This document shows, piece by piece, positions 31,349 to 41,649 of a stretch of 64,000 bases of DNA. Positions within the stretch are counted from its first letter, which is position 1, and each line of letters opens with the position of its first letter. The position numbers were made by a program, and so were the translations under genes. The DNA lies in the NCBI GenBank assembly GCA_026122225.1, contig JANEZZ010001676.1, forward strand, positions 248,001 to 312,000. Direction: 5' to 3'. The stretch comes from Heloderma charlesbogerti. Its lineage: Eukaryota; Chordata; Lepidosauria; Squamata; Helodermatidae. The notes beneath the pieces were generated by a model. The model searched no databases and was not told the DNA's origin. It saw only the letters and a list, made by a program, of their open reading frames with translations.

Positions 31349-33870
31349 GGTCAGAGGCTACTACCGGCCACCCAATCAAGGAGAAGACGAGGATGAAACT
31401 TTTGAAAAGCAAATAGCTAATGTTTCAAGGAAGCATGATGTAGCAGTAATGGGGGACTTCAATTTCCCCGATATTTGTTGGGAGACAAATTCTGCAAAAC
31501 ATGGCCCCTCCAGGAAATTCCTGACTTGTGAGGTGGATAACTTCCTCCTACAGAAAGCAGAGGAAGGAACTAGAGGATCGGCTATCCTTGACTTGATCCT
31601 AACCAACAGAGATGACTTAGTGGGTAAAGTAGCAGTTACAGGAACTCTGGGGGAAAGCGACCATGTTGTACTTGAGTTCTTGGTTCTAAGGGAAGCAAAA
31701 GCCGAGTGTAGTCAGACGCGTACCCTGGATTTTAGGAAAGCTGATTTTAATAAACTCAGAACAATGATCAGTAAGGTCCCATGGCAAGCGACACTAACGA
31801 GAAAAGGAGTCCAAGATGGGTGAGAGCTTTTAAAAAAGGAAATTCTCAAGGCACAATTACAAACCATTCCAACAAGGAAAAAAATGTGGAAGACAACAGA
31901 AGAAGCCAATGTGGCTTCACAAAAAGTTTAAAGATGACCTGAAAACAAAAAAGGACACATATAGGAAGTGGAAAGAAAGCCAAGCAACAAGGGAAGAGTA
32001 CAGGCAGCACAGAATTGCAGGGATGGCATCAGGAAGGCTATAGCTGAGAATGAGCTGAGGTTAGTGAGGGATGCTAAAAGCAACAAAAAGGCTTTCGTGG
32101 ATAGTAAAAGACAGAGGAAAGAAATGGTGGTTCAGCTATTAAATAAGGATGGCAAAATGATAAAAGAGGACAAAGAAAAGGCAGAGGTGCTCAATTCCTA
32201 CTTCGGCTCAGTCTTCTCCCAAAAGAGGGTCGATGACCCCCCTGGCAAAGGCGAAGTACAGGCTGAAGGGGCAGCATTGCAGCTTGAGATCGATAGGCAT
32301 ATGGTCAAGGAACACCTCATTACTTTGAATGAGTTCAAATCTCCAGGGCCAGATTAACTGCATCCTACAGTAATAAAGGAACTGGCAGAAGAACTCTCAG
32401 AACTGCTGTCTATTCTCTTTGAGAAATCATGGAGGATGGGGGAAGTGCCAGATGACTGGAGGAGGTCTAATGTTGTCCCTATCTTCAAAAAGGGTAAAAA
32501 GGAGGAACCTGGGAACTACAGACCAGTCAGTCTGACATCAATCCCTGGGAAAATTCTGGAGCAGATGATAAAGCAATCCATTTGGAAGCACCTTGAAAAC
32601 AATGCAGTGATTACTCGAAGCCAACATGGATTCGTCAAAAACAAGTCTTGCCAGACAGGTCTGATCACATTTTTTGATCAAGTAACCTCCCTTGTGGACC
32701 GTGGGAATGCTGTAGACATCATATACCTCGACTTCAGCAAAGCTTTCGACAAAGTGCCCCATGATATCCTGATGAGCAAACTAGCACAAAGTGGGCTAGA
32801 TGAAACAACGATCCGGTGGATCCACAGTTGGCTACAGAATCGGACTCAAAGAGTGCTTATCAATGGGACCTTCTCAAACTGGGGAGAGGTTATGAGTGGG
32901 GTACTGCAGGGCTCAGTCCTGGGCCCAGTGCTCTTCAACATTTTTATTAATGACTTGGAGGAGAAGGTGCAGGGAATGCTGATCCAATTTGCAGATGACA
33001 CAAAATTGGGCAGGATAGCTAATACCCTGGAAGACAGAAACAAAATTCAAAGTGATCTGGATAGACTGGAGCGTTGGGCAGAAAACAACAGAATGACATT
33101 TAATAGGGATCAATGCCAAGTTCTGCACCTAGCAAAAAGAAACCAAATGCACAGTTACAAGATGGGGGATACGTGGCTCAACAACACTACAAGCGAGCAG
33201 GATCTTGGAATCATTCTAGATCACGGGCTGAATATGCGCCAACAGTGTGATGTGGCTGCAAAAAAGGCAAATGCTATTTTGGGCTGCATTAATAGAAGCA
33301 TAGCTTCCAAATCGTGGGAAGTGCTAGTTCCCTCTACTCAGCACTGGTTAGGCCTCATCTGGAGTACTGTGTCCAGTTCTGGGCACCACATTTTAAGAAG
33401 GATGCAGACAAGCTGGAGAGGGTTCAGAGGAGGGCAACAAAGATGATCAGGGGACTGGAAACAAAGCCCTATGAAGAGAGACTGAAAGAACTGGGCATGT
33501 TTAGCATTGAGAAGAGAAGACTGAGGGGAGATAGGATAGCGCTCTTCAAGGACTTGAAAGGTTGCCACAGAGAGGAAGCCCAGCATCTCTTCTCCATCAT
33601 CCCAGAGTGCAGGACACGGAATCATGGGCTCAAGTGACAGGAAGCCAGATTCCGGCTGAACTTCAGGAAAAAACATCCTGACTGTTAGAGCAATACAACA
33701 ATGGAACCAATGACCTAGGGTGGTGGTGGGCTCTCCCACATTGGAGGCATTCAAGACGAGGCTGGACAGCCATCTGTCAGGGATGCTCTGACCTGGATTC
33801 CTGCATTGAGCAGGGGGTTGGACTCGATGGACTTGTAGGCCTCCTCCAACCCTACTATTCTATGATTCTA
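31349..33870 (+). mobile_element. CR1 LINE, 2.5 kb, nested in L2
   Basis: 5'-truncated CR1 starting inside the endonuclease domain (YYRPPNQ, VAVMGDFNFPDICW, SAILDLILTN, SDHVVLEF). RT follows at about 32436-33330: VVPIFKKGKKEEPGNYRPVS, DFSKAFDKVPHDIL, GVLQGSVLGPVLFNIFINDL and the catalytic FADD. The C-terminal part is in another frame ([32 protein letters not shown]). Stops near 31821 and 32355 and a frameshift near 33330 inactivate it. The 3' end carries the typical ATTCTATGATTCTATG repeat. Confidence 0.95.
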
Positions 33871-34490
33871 TGTAATGTGTTCTACATGGGGCTGCCTTCA
33901 AAAACTGTTCAGAAACTTCAACTCGTCCAGAATGCTGCAGCCAGACTGTTGACCAGGGCCGTTTAGAGTGAGCACGCAATTCCCTTATTACAACCGCTTC
34001 ACTGGCTCCCAGTCTGTTTCCGAGCAGAATTCAAAGTGCTGGTTATGACTTATAGAGCCCTGTAGAGCTTGGGACCAGGCTACCTGAAAGGCTGCCTTCT
34101 CCCCTATGAACCTGCCCGGTTCCTAAGATCTTCTGGAGAGGCCCCTTTTGAGACCACCACCATCAGAGGTGTCTTTGGTCGCGACACGAGACGGGGCTTT
34201 TTCGGTGGCTGGTCCCAGAGTGTGGAACGCCCTCTCAAGGGAGGCTATGTTTGATCCCTCTTTGATGTCCTTCTGCTGGCAGGCAAAGACTGCCTTATTT
34301 AAGGAGGCTTTTAACCTGTAAGTGGGTCTGGCGGGTTAGGTACTGTTTTAATAATATTTTTTTCTGTAATTGTTATGTTTTTATTGCATTTCAATGTATT
34401 GGTTTAATCCATTTTAACTGGTCCTGTAAGCCATCTTGAGTGCCATTTTTTGGTAGAAAGACAGGGTACAAATAAAATATATAAACACAT
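33871..34490 (+). mobile_element. L2 LINE, right part
   Basis: Resumes exactly where 31348 stops: the codons after TGT give NVFYMGLPSKTVQKLQL, then NAAARLLTRA, LHWLPVCF.AEFKVL, YRALYSLGPGYLKGCLLPY. It ends in an ATAAA-rich 3' tail. Together with 31115-31348 it is one element. Confidence 0.9.
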
Positions 34491-34763
34491 TAATTAAAAA
34501 AGACATAGCTCACAAGGAAAAAGGGATAGGGAGGGAAGAGGAAAAATTTGCAGTTCCACCTCCTCTTAGGAATGACACTAGCTTTGAGTCTAACACAGTC
34601 GGTGAGGGCCTCCAGGGCTGGGACTCTGTTGTTTCTAGGTTCATGGAACCCTCAGTGAACTGTCGCTGCTCCAAACTAATACTCCCACAGTCAAGAAGTA
34701 TGGCTGGTGGTACCCTGCGAAGTATTAATTCTGAGATGCATCTCCTGGGTATCACTCACTTAC

Positions 34764-34859
34764 CACTGAGTGTGTCTGTGTGGACCTTCAGGTGGCGCTC
34801 ACAGTTGGCTTTTGTGGTGAAGGCGGAAAGGCAGATGAGGCAGACGAATGGCCTCTCCC
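34764..34859 (-). CDS. ZFPM1: ZFPM1 exon encoding zinc finger 3
   Basis: 96 bp, 31 full codons with split Gly codons at each end. Acceptor TTCTCTTTCAG then GGGAGAGG; donor AGTG then GTAAGT. Encodes ERPFVCLICLSAFTTKANC and ERHLKVHTDTLS, which matches mammalian FOG1 closely. C2H2 ligands are C6, C9, H22 and H26. The short linker from the previous finger (HSGERPF) has the classic TGEKP-like form, so fingers 2 and 3 are a tandem pair divided by an intron. Phases agree with both neighbours. Confidence 0.97.
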
Positions 34860-35863
34860 CTGAAAGAGAAGCCCAGAGGCCAATGACAGCATGAGCGGAA
34901 GAAACTACAACAGAGGCTTCATCCCATTGCCCAAACAGCAGGGCCGGCCCACGATATTCCGATCCTCCCAAGTGGGTGTTATCCCGGGTAGCCCTGATTC
35001 CAGGCAATGCCTTATCCCAGAGATGCACCCAGGGTCCTTTGCAGCACTGCGGAGAACGCGGTGACGCAGCTGCAGAACTGCACTTCTAACGGCAGGGCAG
35101 CCCGAAGCGACCTCTGGGGGCACTCACTGTGGCCAGCCCAGCTTGCCTAGCCAAATCTAGTTCATCTGTAGCTGTCTGCTGGGACTGGCTTGTATCCCTG
35201 GCAAAACGGCAAATGTGTTTACACAGGTTTACCGCTGGAAACATTCCTGGGAGTGCCTGTGCGGCGATGGGCTGAATGCTTGCCCAGTTGTGCCTGGCTG
35301 TTGAGGGGCGGGGAGGGCGGTGTTATTTGCTCCCTGAAGGCTCGGAAATTGTTCCAAGTCTCCTGTGAGGAACTGGGGCAAAAATCTAACGTGGATGATT
35401 TTTTTAGGCCCTTTCAATCTGTCTGTGGATGTTTCCTGATGGAATTACACCTCCTCTGCCAATGTGTCTTAGTATTTGTTACTCAGGCTACAATCCGACA
35501 CGCAGTTACTCAAGAGCAAGTAAGACCTGCTGAACTTAACAGGACTTGCATCTGGGGAGACGTGCACAGGGCTGCACTGTCGCTGTATCTTCACAGTTCG
35601 ATTCTGCACGTATGCCAGGGCAGGCCTCTAACATGTGCTGTGGCTTTTGCATGTGCGCATGTATGCACACACGCACATCTGCACCCCTGAACGGGTATCC
35701 TTGCGGCTAACTGGACCACCCAGACAGATTCAGCTATTGGGTGGTATAGAAATGCAATAAATAAATAAATACAGCAGCCTCTCCTGGAACTCAGTTTGTT
35801 CGGCCTTCTTCCATTCCTCCTCCCGCGCCCAAGAAGCCCAGCCGGGAGAGGCGCCACTCATAC
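34860..35863 (-). other. ZFPM1: ZFPM1 intron (1.0 kb)
   Basis: Contains an L2-type tail at about 35705-35775 (CAGCTATTGGGTGGTATAG then AATA repeats) and a MITE remnant near 35490-35550 (CAGTTACTCAAGAGCAAGTA). Otherwise unassigned. Confidence 0.85.
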
Positions 35864-36088
35864 CACTGTGGCTGCGCATGTGGATCTCCAAGGAACTGGC
35901 GCTGGGGCAGCTCTTCTTGCACTGCGGGAAGGGACAGACACGCTCATTGGGGTAGGCCTCTTTGGGCTTCTCGTCCACCGTGGGCGAAGCGGCGTCCTGG
36001 CGGCTGGCGCAGTAGTACATCAGGTGAGCCTGCAGGTTCCGTTCGCTCCGGTACCAAATGCCACAGTCCTTGCAGGGAAACACGTCCT
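35864..36088 (-). CDS. ZFPM1: ZFPM1 exon encoding zinc fingers 1 and 2
   Basis: 225 bp, 74 full codons plus split codons. The acceptor is CTTCCTTCCAG then AGGACGTG. Choosing it over a later AG gives the shared Lys and the conserved NKDVFPCKDC. Donor is AGTG then GTATGA. Finger 1 is CCHC (C5, C8, H21, C26; DCGIWYRSERNLQAH), the type that binds GATA1. Finger 2 is C2H2 (C51, C56, H69, H73). Between them lies EKPKEAYPNERVCPFPQC, also conserved. Confidence 0.97.
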
Positions 36089-37029
36089 CTGGAAGGAAGG
36101 AAAGGGGAGTGGGGAGAAGGAAGCACAGATTTATCCCTAGTTGTGATCCGAGCCAAGAGCAACAGCCAAAAGGAAACGGTAAGAGCCACACGGCTTCCTG
36201 GAGATGGTTCTTCGTGACATGGGGATTCAAGGTGATGTAGTACTTAGGGTCAAACTACACGTTACGGTAATTGCGTAGTGTGTAGCTAAGGCTTATCATT
36301 ATTCAAAAGAATCTGGAATAACTGCACATGACCCTGATTCGGATAAAGAACACTGTGCACAGGAAGGAGGGGATTCAACCTTCCCCCCACCATTTGCTCC
36401 CCAAAGTCTCCCCCCCCACCCCGGGTGTTAGAAAGGGAAAGAAAAGCCTCAATTAATGCCAATGGAAAGTTTTTTCTTTTAACCCCCACACATGCACTGT
36501 GGCTTGCTAGGAATTCAGGGAGCAGATGGTGCGGGTGGGGAAGGTTTAATACTCCCTTCCCACAATTAATGTAATGCGTATTTTCAACCTTAGAACTCCC
36601 AAAATTGAAAACATAATCAGTAACTCTTGCCTTTTACACCAGGCTCTGCATAGCAGGTCTCAAGGGTCTAGTAACAAACAAAGTCGATCCTGCAAGCGTG
36701 GCGTTTTTACACTGGCACTGGCACGTTCTTCCCTCAGCAGTTCTGGAGGGAATATATGGTAAAATCCTCTGCCACGAATGCAAAGGTCCCTGTGACTCTA
36801 GAGAGGTTGAAGCGCTGACTAATGCTCTTTTGTACTGCTCTTTCTATGGCAACTTGCGCAAAAGTTTTTGAACCTCTTCTAGTAAACGTGCCAGGATGAT
36901 CAGATGCTTTTTATGTTTTCTCATTGCTTTCCAACCAAAATGCATCCACTACTAGTGTTGCCAAATCCTGGGCTGCAGCATGTAAAATTCACCAGGAACT
37001 GACCTCAGAGACACTGTAATCCTCCTTGG
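36089..37029. other. ZFPM1: ZFPM1 intron, unassigned part
   Basis: No exon. A stretch near 36600-36900 (TGCCACGAATGCAAAGGTCC, TGCTCTTTTGTACTGCTC) resembles the C-terminal zinc-knuckle-like coding part of an R4- or L1-like LINE, too decayed to call. Confidence 0.35.
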
Positions 37030-37575
37030 GAGATCATAATATGCCTGTATGCTTCCGAGCTCAACTCAAGGTGCTGGTTTTAACCTATAAAGCCCTACAC
37101 ATGACTTGGGACTGCAATACCTGACGGCATACCTCTCCCAAAATGAACCTACCTCTACTCTATGTTCAGCATCTAAGGTCCTCCTCCGAGTGCCTCCTCC
37201 AAGGGAAGCTTGGAAGGCAGCAACGAGGGAGAGGGCCTTCTCAGTGGTGGGCCCCCCATCTGCGGAACGAGCTCCCCGATGAGGTCCACTTGGTGCCAAC
37301 TTTGTTATCTTTTCGGCGCCAGGTTAAGACCCTTCTCTTTTCCCAGGCATTTGGCAGCACATGATTAGTTTTAATGGGTCCTGGATATGTCTTTAATTAT
37401 GACTGACTGTTCAAAGTTGTTTTTGGTTATCTGTCATTTGTCTATATTGTCTGTGTGCTTTTATGTAAATGGCTTTTAAACCTTGTATATTGTATTTCAA
37501 CTGCGCAGAGAGCTTCGGCTATGGGGTGGTATAGAAATGTAAATAATAATAACAACAATAACAACAACAACAACT
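37030..37575 (+). mobile_element. L2 LINE 3' region
   Basis: Translates to fragments of the L2 C-terminus (CFRAQLKVLVLTYKALH-like, GRGPSQWWAPHLRNELPDE), then the 3' UTR ending CTTCGGCTATGGGGTGGTAT and an AATAAC tail. Confidence 0.85.
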
Positions 37576-37662
37576 TTATAATATTGTTGCCTTATTTTTC
37601 TCCATTTCATCCCATTTTATGATTTTTCTCTTATTCTGTTTTCTCTTATTTCATGCATCCCA

Positions 37663-38125
37663 TCCATAAGAACATAAGAAGAGCCATGCTGGATCAGACC
37701 AAGGGTCCATCTAGTCTAGCATTCTGTTCACACAGGGGCCAACCAGCTGTCGACGGGGAACCCAAGCAGGACATGAGTGCAACAGCACCCTCCTGCCCAT
37801 GTTCCCCAGGACCTGGTGTGCAGAGGCTCACTGCCTCTGGTACTGGAGGTAGCATATAGCCATCAGGACTAGAAGCCATAGATAGCCTTCTCCTCCATGA
37901 ATTTGTCTACTCCCTTTTAAAGCCATCCAAATGGGTGGCCATCGCTATATCCTGTGGTAGCGAATTCCATGGTTTAACTCTGTGCTGTGTAAGAAGTCCT
38001 TCCCTTTATCTGTCCTGAATCTCCCACCACTCAGCTTCATGGGATTACCCCTTTGGGGTTCTAGTATTTTGAGAGTGGGAGAAAAATGTCTCCCTCTCCA
38101 CATTCTCCACACCAGGCATTCTCCA
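37663..38125 (-). mobile_element. CR1 LINE 3' region, antisense
   Basis: Begins AAGAACATAAGAAGAGCCAT, then TGGATCAGACCAAGGGTCCA, GTAGCGAATTCCATGG and GAAAAATGTCTCCCTCTCC. Same subfamily as 28965-29425. Confidence 0.9.
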
Positions 38126-38308
38126 GACTGCATTTTATTTTGTGTGTTTTGTGTATTTTTTTACTTGTCACATGGGTCATTGGCTGTAACAATAAATGAC
38201 TGGTTGATTGACTGATTGATCCCACAACCGTGAAATCTGCCCAGTCCTGCTCTACTCCAGCAGAGACCCTGTTACGGAAGAGCCACGGGCCATGCACTGG
38301 GCACTTAC

Positions 38309-38518
38309 TGTTCACAACTGCCGTGGCTAAGATGGCCGCCATGCCCGCTTGCTGTGGCAGAAGCTGAATTTCGGGGGGGAGCGTGGCTGGATAAGCAGAA
38401 TCCCCGGTCTCCGTCTTCACGGTGTGGTTGGGGATCCCCATCGGTTCAGCCATGACGAACGCGCTCAGTGCGTCTCCTTCTGAGAGGGCCTTGGTGGTTT
38501 TGCACCAGATGGAATCAT
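38309..38518 (-). CDS. ZFPM1: ZFPM1 exon upstream of finger 1
   Basis: 210 bp, 69 full codons. Acceptor GCCCCTAG then ATGATTCC; donor GTGAACA then GTAAGT. It begins with the Asp codon shared with the previous exon and encodes DSIWCKTTKALSEGDAL, SAFVMAEPMGIP, a variable Thr/Glu-rich linker, then EIQLLPQQAGMAAILATAVV, which is nearly identical to mammals and leads into finger 1. Together with the two exons to its right this region looks like the degenerate PR (SET-like) domain reported for FOG proteins; that assignment is from family knowledge and a loose pattern. An ATG inside the exon should not be taken as the start. Confidence 0.95.
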
Positions 38519-38902
38519 CTAGGGGCAGGGTGGTGCCAGGAGAAGAAGGTGAGGTGAGTCATTTGTGGGAAGCTGGAATCTTGCCCACCCTGAGCCTCTA
38601 ACCCTGGAGAACCCCAGCCAAGAGCAAGAGGGCTGCTCGAGACCCGTGAGTTGCATTTCCAAAGCCAGCTCGGACCAGAACGTATAATCAGCGGCCCTGA
38701 AAAAGCCACACTCCCTCAGCCTCAGTTCTCTGTCAAAAAGGAACAACAGTGCCCTGCCTCAGAGGGCTGATGGGGAAGCGAAAAGCAATGGGGATTAATT
38801 TGTGGTGCAAAAAAGAAAAAAAGAACAGGGATAAACGTTAGGAGGAGGAGCAGTTTTAAGTTAGCATTTTTTTCTGAGTTTGATAGAGTGATTAGCCAGG
38901 TT

Positions 38903-39016
38903 AGACAGAAAAAAGTCCTACAACTTCTAGCATTCCCCAGCCAGCATGGTTGGCTGGGAAACTCTGGGAGTTTAAGGGCTTTTCCCCCATCTAAACAGGC
39001 ACAGATTGTGCCATAA
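38903..39016. mobile_element. Palindromic TTAA-type MITE, diverged
   Basis: Shares GACAGAAAAAAG, TTCCCCAGCCAGCATGGTTG and a far end ATTGTGCC with 14821-14960. Confidence 0.75.
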
Positions 39017-39084
39017 ATTGATTAATCAGAGACAGCTTTATATAAAGAGAATACTATTCACGGGCTGTCAGCTTGATTTCCTAA

Positions 39085-39222
39085 ATTAGCCTCCCCCAAC
39101 CTAGTGCACTCCAGATGTTTTGGACTTCAACTCCCAGCAACCCAGGCTGTTGGCCATGCTGTCTGGGGTGATGGGAGTTGAAGTCCTAAACATCCGGAGG
39201 GTACCAGGTTGGGGGAGGGTGC
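39085..39222. mobile_element. Palindromic MITE (hAT-like), copy
   Basis: TTGGACTTCAACTCCCAGCA is mirrored by GATGGGAGTTGAAGTCC; ends CCCCCAACCTAG and CCAGGTTGGGGG. Confidence 0.88.
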
Positions 39223-39394
39223 CTTCTGTTATGTACAGAAAATGAAAGGAAAAAAACCTCACCACAGAGACTTGTAATATTGAAATATTCAAACAGAATG
39301 GACAGACAGCTAATTAGCTATGTACAGATAATGTATAGTGTGTCTGCAGCCCACGTTTGTGCCCGTGTAGAGTGCTAGAGAAACACATTCTCAT

Positions 39395-39545
39395 TCACTA
39401 AACCCCGAGAGAGAGAGAAACCCAGGTTCAGTCTCTACTCAGCTATGTAATTTTCTTCGTGACTGTTGGCAAGTCACCGTCTCTCAGCCTGGCCTACCTC
39501 ACAGGGTTGGAGTGAGGCCGAAACTGCTCCTCGGAGCTCCTCAGA
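39395..39545 (+). mobile_element. MIR-type CORE-SINE
   Basis: CCCAGGTTCAGTCTCTAC is followed by GGCAAGTCACCGTCTCTCAG and CCTACCTCACAGGGTTGGAG. Confidence 0.82.
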
Positions 39546-40298
39546 GGTATGACGGGACACAACTGGGGCAAACTTTCCAACGGCTGGTGCTTGCAATTCA
39601 TGTGGCCGCCCAGAGGTGGCAGTATCAGCCCATGCATTCACAAAACCCAGCCGGAATCAAGCTTTTTTTTTTTAAATCAGGCAACTACTTTTTTTAGTAC
39701 ATGCACCTGTAATTGGCCCACATCCATCCCTTGCGATTCTCACCTCTTCTCCCCCGCCCCGCCCCGTTATTTCCCCCATCTTAGCCTGAAAGTTCTCTGG
39801 AGGGCAGACACCTATTGGCTGCCTACGATGCTCTGAAGTGTTTATAGTCCTTCACCTGAATTATCTTGTAACAGGTTCCAAACATAGTCAGTCTTATTAT
39901 TCCCATCTTGCTGGCGAAGGGAGGGGCTGACTGGATGACCAAATTCAGAGATTCCCCTGCTGATAAAATATGGAACATGGCTGAACCCGGCCTCCTTCAA
40001 ACTTGGGCCTTACAGATGTGTTGGAACTCATGATCTCCAGCCAGCACTTTGCCAAGGAAGGCAGAAAGAGATGCTCCCCCTTCTGAAAAATGGACCATTA
40101 TTAATGAACCGCTGAAGAATTATTAAGGCAGGACATGAACATGGCCAAGAAAGCCTCTAAGAATCCTACCTCTAATACTGCCAATAAAAATACGGCTCTT
40201 TATAGCATCTGTGTCCCTGCTTGGACAATAATGCAGAGGAAATGCCTTCATTTTTCACACCACCCCCTGATCCCCCAAACGAGGGGAGAGGTTCCAAC
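39546..40298. other. ZFPM1: ZFPM1 intron, unassigned
   Basis: No exon or clear repeat. Contains an AT-rich stretch 40080-40240. Confidence 0.4.
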
Positions 40299-40404
40299 CT
40301 TTCTTGTAGATCACCGAATTGGCTTCGCCTTCTCCAGAAACCAACGGCAGCTTTGACAGCCAGCTGTGCTCATCCTCCAGCATGAGGGTCACGGGCGGGT
40401 TTGG
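40299..40404 (-). CDS. ZFPM1: ZFPM1 exon, PR-like region
   Basis: 106 bp, 35 full codons plus one base. Acceptor TTTCTGTCACTAG then CCAAACCC (phase 0); donor AAGAAAG then GTTGGA, a weak but GT-containing site. Encodes PNPPVTLMLEDEHSWL, then SKLPLVSGEGEANSVIYKK. Mammalian FOG1 has the same pattern (hydrophobic LTLLL, D-E, a central Trp, E-A-N, I-x-K). This frame has stops just outside the exon and does not form a long open frame, so it is found only by phase and similarity. The exon was placed because its phases join the 56642 exon (phase 0) and the 38518 exon (phase 1). Confidence 0.9.
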
Positions 40405-40580
40405 CTAGTGACAGAAACAGAAAGACGAGCCCGCTGAATGTGCACCGGTGTCCTGGAAAGTAGTCTTGACTGGGAACCACAGCAAACAAACAGGCAACAC
40501 AAACCACGTCTCTGGCTCCCCACCAAAACACTGACAAACTGGTGGAGTGTGAACCCAGCCTGTATCTCTGGCACATCAAG

Positions 40581-40635
40581 CAGCCTTCCCCCAACCTGGG
40601 GCCCTTGAGGTGTGTTGGACTCCAACACCCATCGC
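40581..40635. mobile_element. Palindromic MITE, left half only
   Basis: CAGCCTTCCCCCAACCTGG then GTGTTGGACTCCAACACCC; the right half is missing. Confidence 0.75.
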
Positions 40636-40689
40636 TTCAGTACCTTTTCCACGTCTAGGATCTCCTTTCTGAGATGGCAACAATTTCCA

Positions 40690-40810
40690 GCCAGGTCGCT
40701 GTGTTACTCCGTTGCAGCAAAAACAACGAGTTTTGGGGCAGCTGAAAGACTAACGCATTTATTACAGCAGGAGCTTCTGTGGACTACGGTCCACTTTATC
40801 AACGGACAGT
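40690..40810 (-). repeat. Hairpin-bearing reptile repeat (Penelope-like?)
   Basis: The minus strand has a perfect 6-bp stem (GTGGAC at 40794-40789, GTCCAC at 40784-40779), followed by AGAAGCTCCTGC, then AATAAATGCGTTAGTCTTTC. It resembles a common reptile repeat with CTGATGAA-stem-GAAAGC; both core words are mutated here. The tail word AAGACTCCTTGTTG also occurs at 60530. Confidence 0.5.
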
Positions 40811-40855
40811 AGGCCATAAAAACCTATACCACAATATATTCGTTAGCGTTTGAGG

Positions 40856-40991
40856 CAGGGGCAGGCAACCTGATGCTATCCAGATGCTTTGGACCGTAAC
40901 TCCCAGAATCCCAGACTATTGGCCATGCTAGTCGGGGCTTATGAGAGTTGTAGTCCAAAATATCTGGAGGGCACCAGGTTGCCTGCCTCTG
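40856..40991. mobile_element. Palindromic MITE (hAT-like), GGCAGGCAACC subtype
   Basis: Ends CAGGGGCAGGCAACCTG and CAGGTTGCCTGCCTCTG. Flanks GTTTGAGG and CTTTCAGG match at 6 of 8 positions. Confidence 0.88.
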
Positions 40992-41124
40992 CTTTCAGGT
41001 GTCACAAGACCCTCTGTTGATCTTTCTGAGCTGGGGCGACTGAGACTGGGCAGTTTTCCAAACGCAGATGCATTGCAGACCTGTCTAAGAGCATTACAAT
41101 TCTGGCGGTTTAGGATTTAATACA

Positions 41125-41642
41125 TTTCAAACCTAGACAGCATACTAAGAAGCAGAGACATCACCTTGCCAACAAAGGTCCGTCTAATCAAAGCTATGGT
41201 TTTCCCAGTAGCAACGTATGGCTGTGACAGCTGGAGTATAAGGAAGGCTGAGCGCCGAAGAATCGATGCTTTCGAACTGCGGTGCTGGAGAAGACTCTTA
41301 TGAGTCCCCTAGACTGCAAGGAGGTCCAATCAGTCAATCCTAAATGAAATCAACCCTGACTGCTCATTGGAAGGACAGATACTGAAGCTGAGGCTCAAAT
41401 ATTTTGGCCACCTAATGCAAAGAGAAAAGTAACTGGAAAAGAGCCTGATGCTGGGAAAGACTGAAGGCAAAAGGAGAAGGGGATGGCAGAGGATGAGATG
41501 GCTAGATAGCATCACCGATGCAACGAATATGGACTTGAGCATGCTCCGAGAGAGAGCGCAGGACAGGAAGGCCTGGCGTGCTATGGTCCATGGGGTCATG
41601 AAGGGTCGGACACGACTCAACAACAACAACAACAACAACAAA
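41125..41642 (+). mobile_element. RTE-BovB LINE, 3' fragment
   Basis: Over 500 bp closely match the end of the full-length copy (ACCTAGACAGCATACTAAG, GCGCCGAAGAATCGATGC, GAGAGAGCGCAGGACAGGAA), ending in (AAC)n. 5'-truncated, with several stops. Confidence 0.95.
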
Positions 41643-41649
41643 TACCACC

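Noticed and set aside
36600..36900. Zinc-knuckle-like coding remnant
   Set aside because: Only short scattered similarity to LINE C-termini; too weak to annotate.
38061..38453. ATG within the 38309-38518 exon as a possible translation start
   Set aside because: Upstream exons with matching phases encode conserved FOG1 sequence, so this Met is internal.
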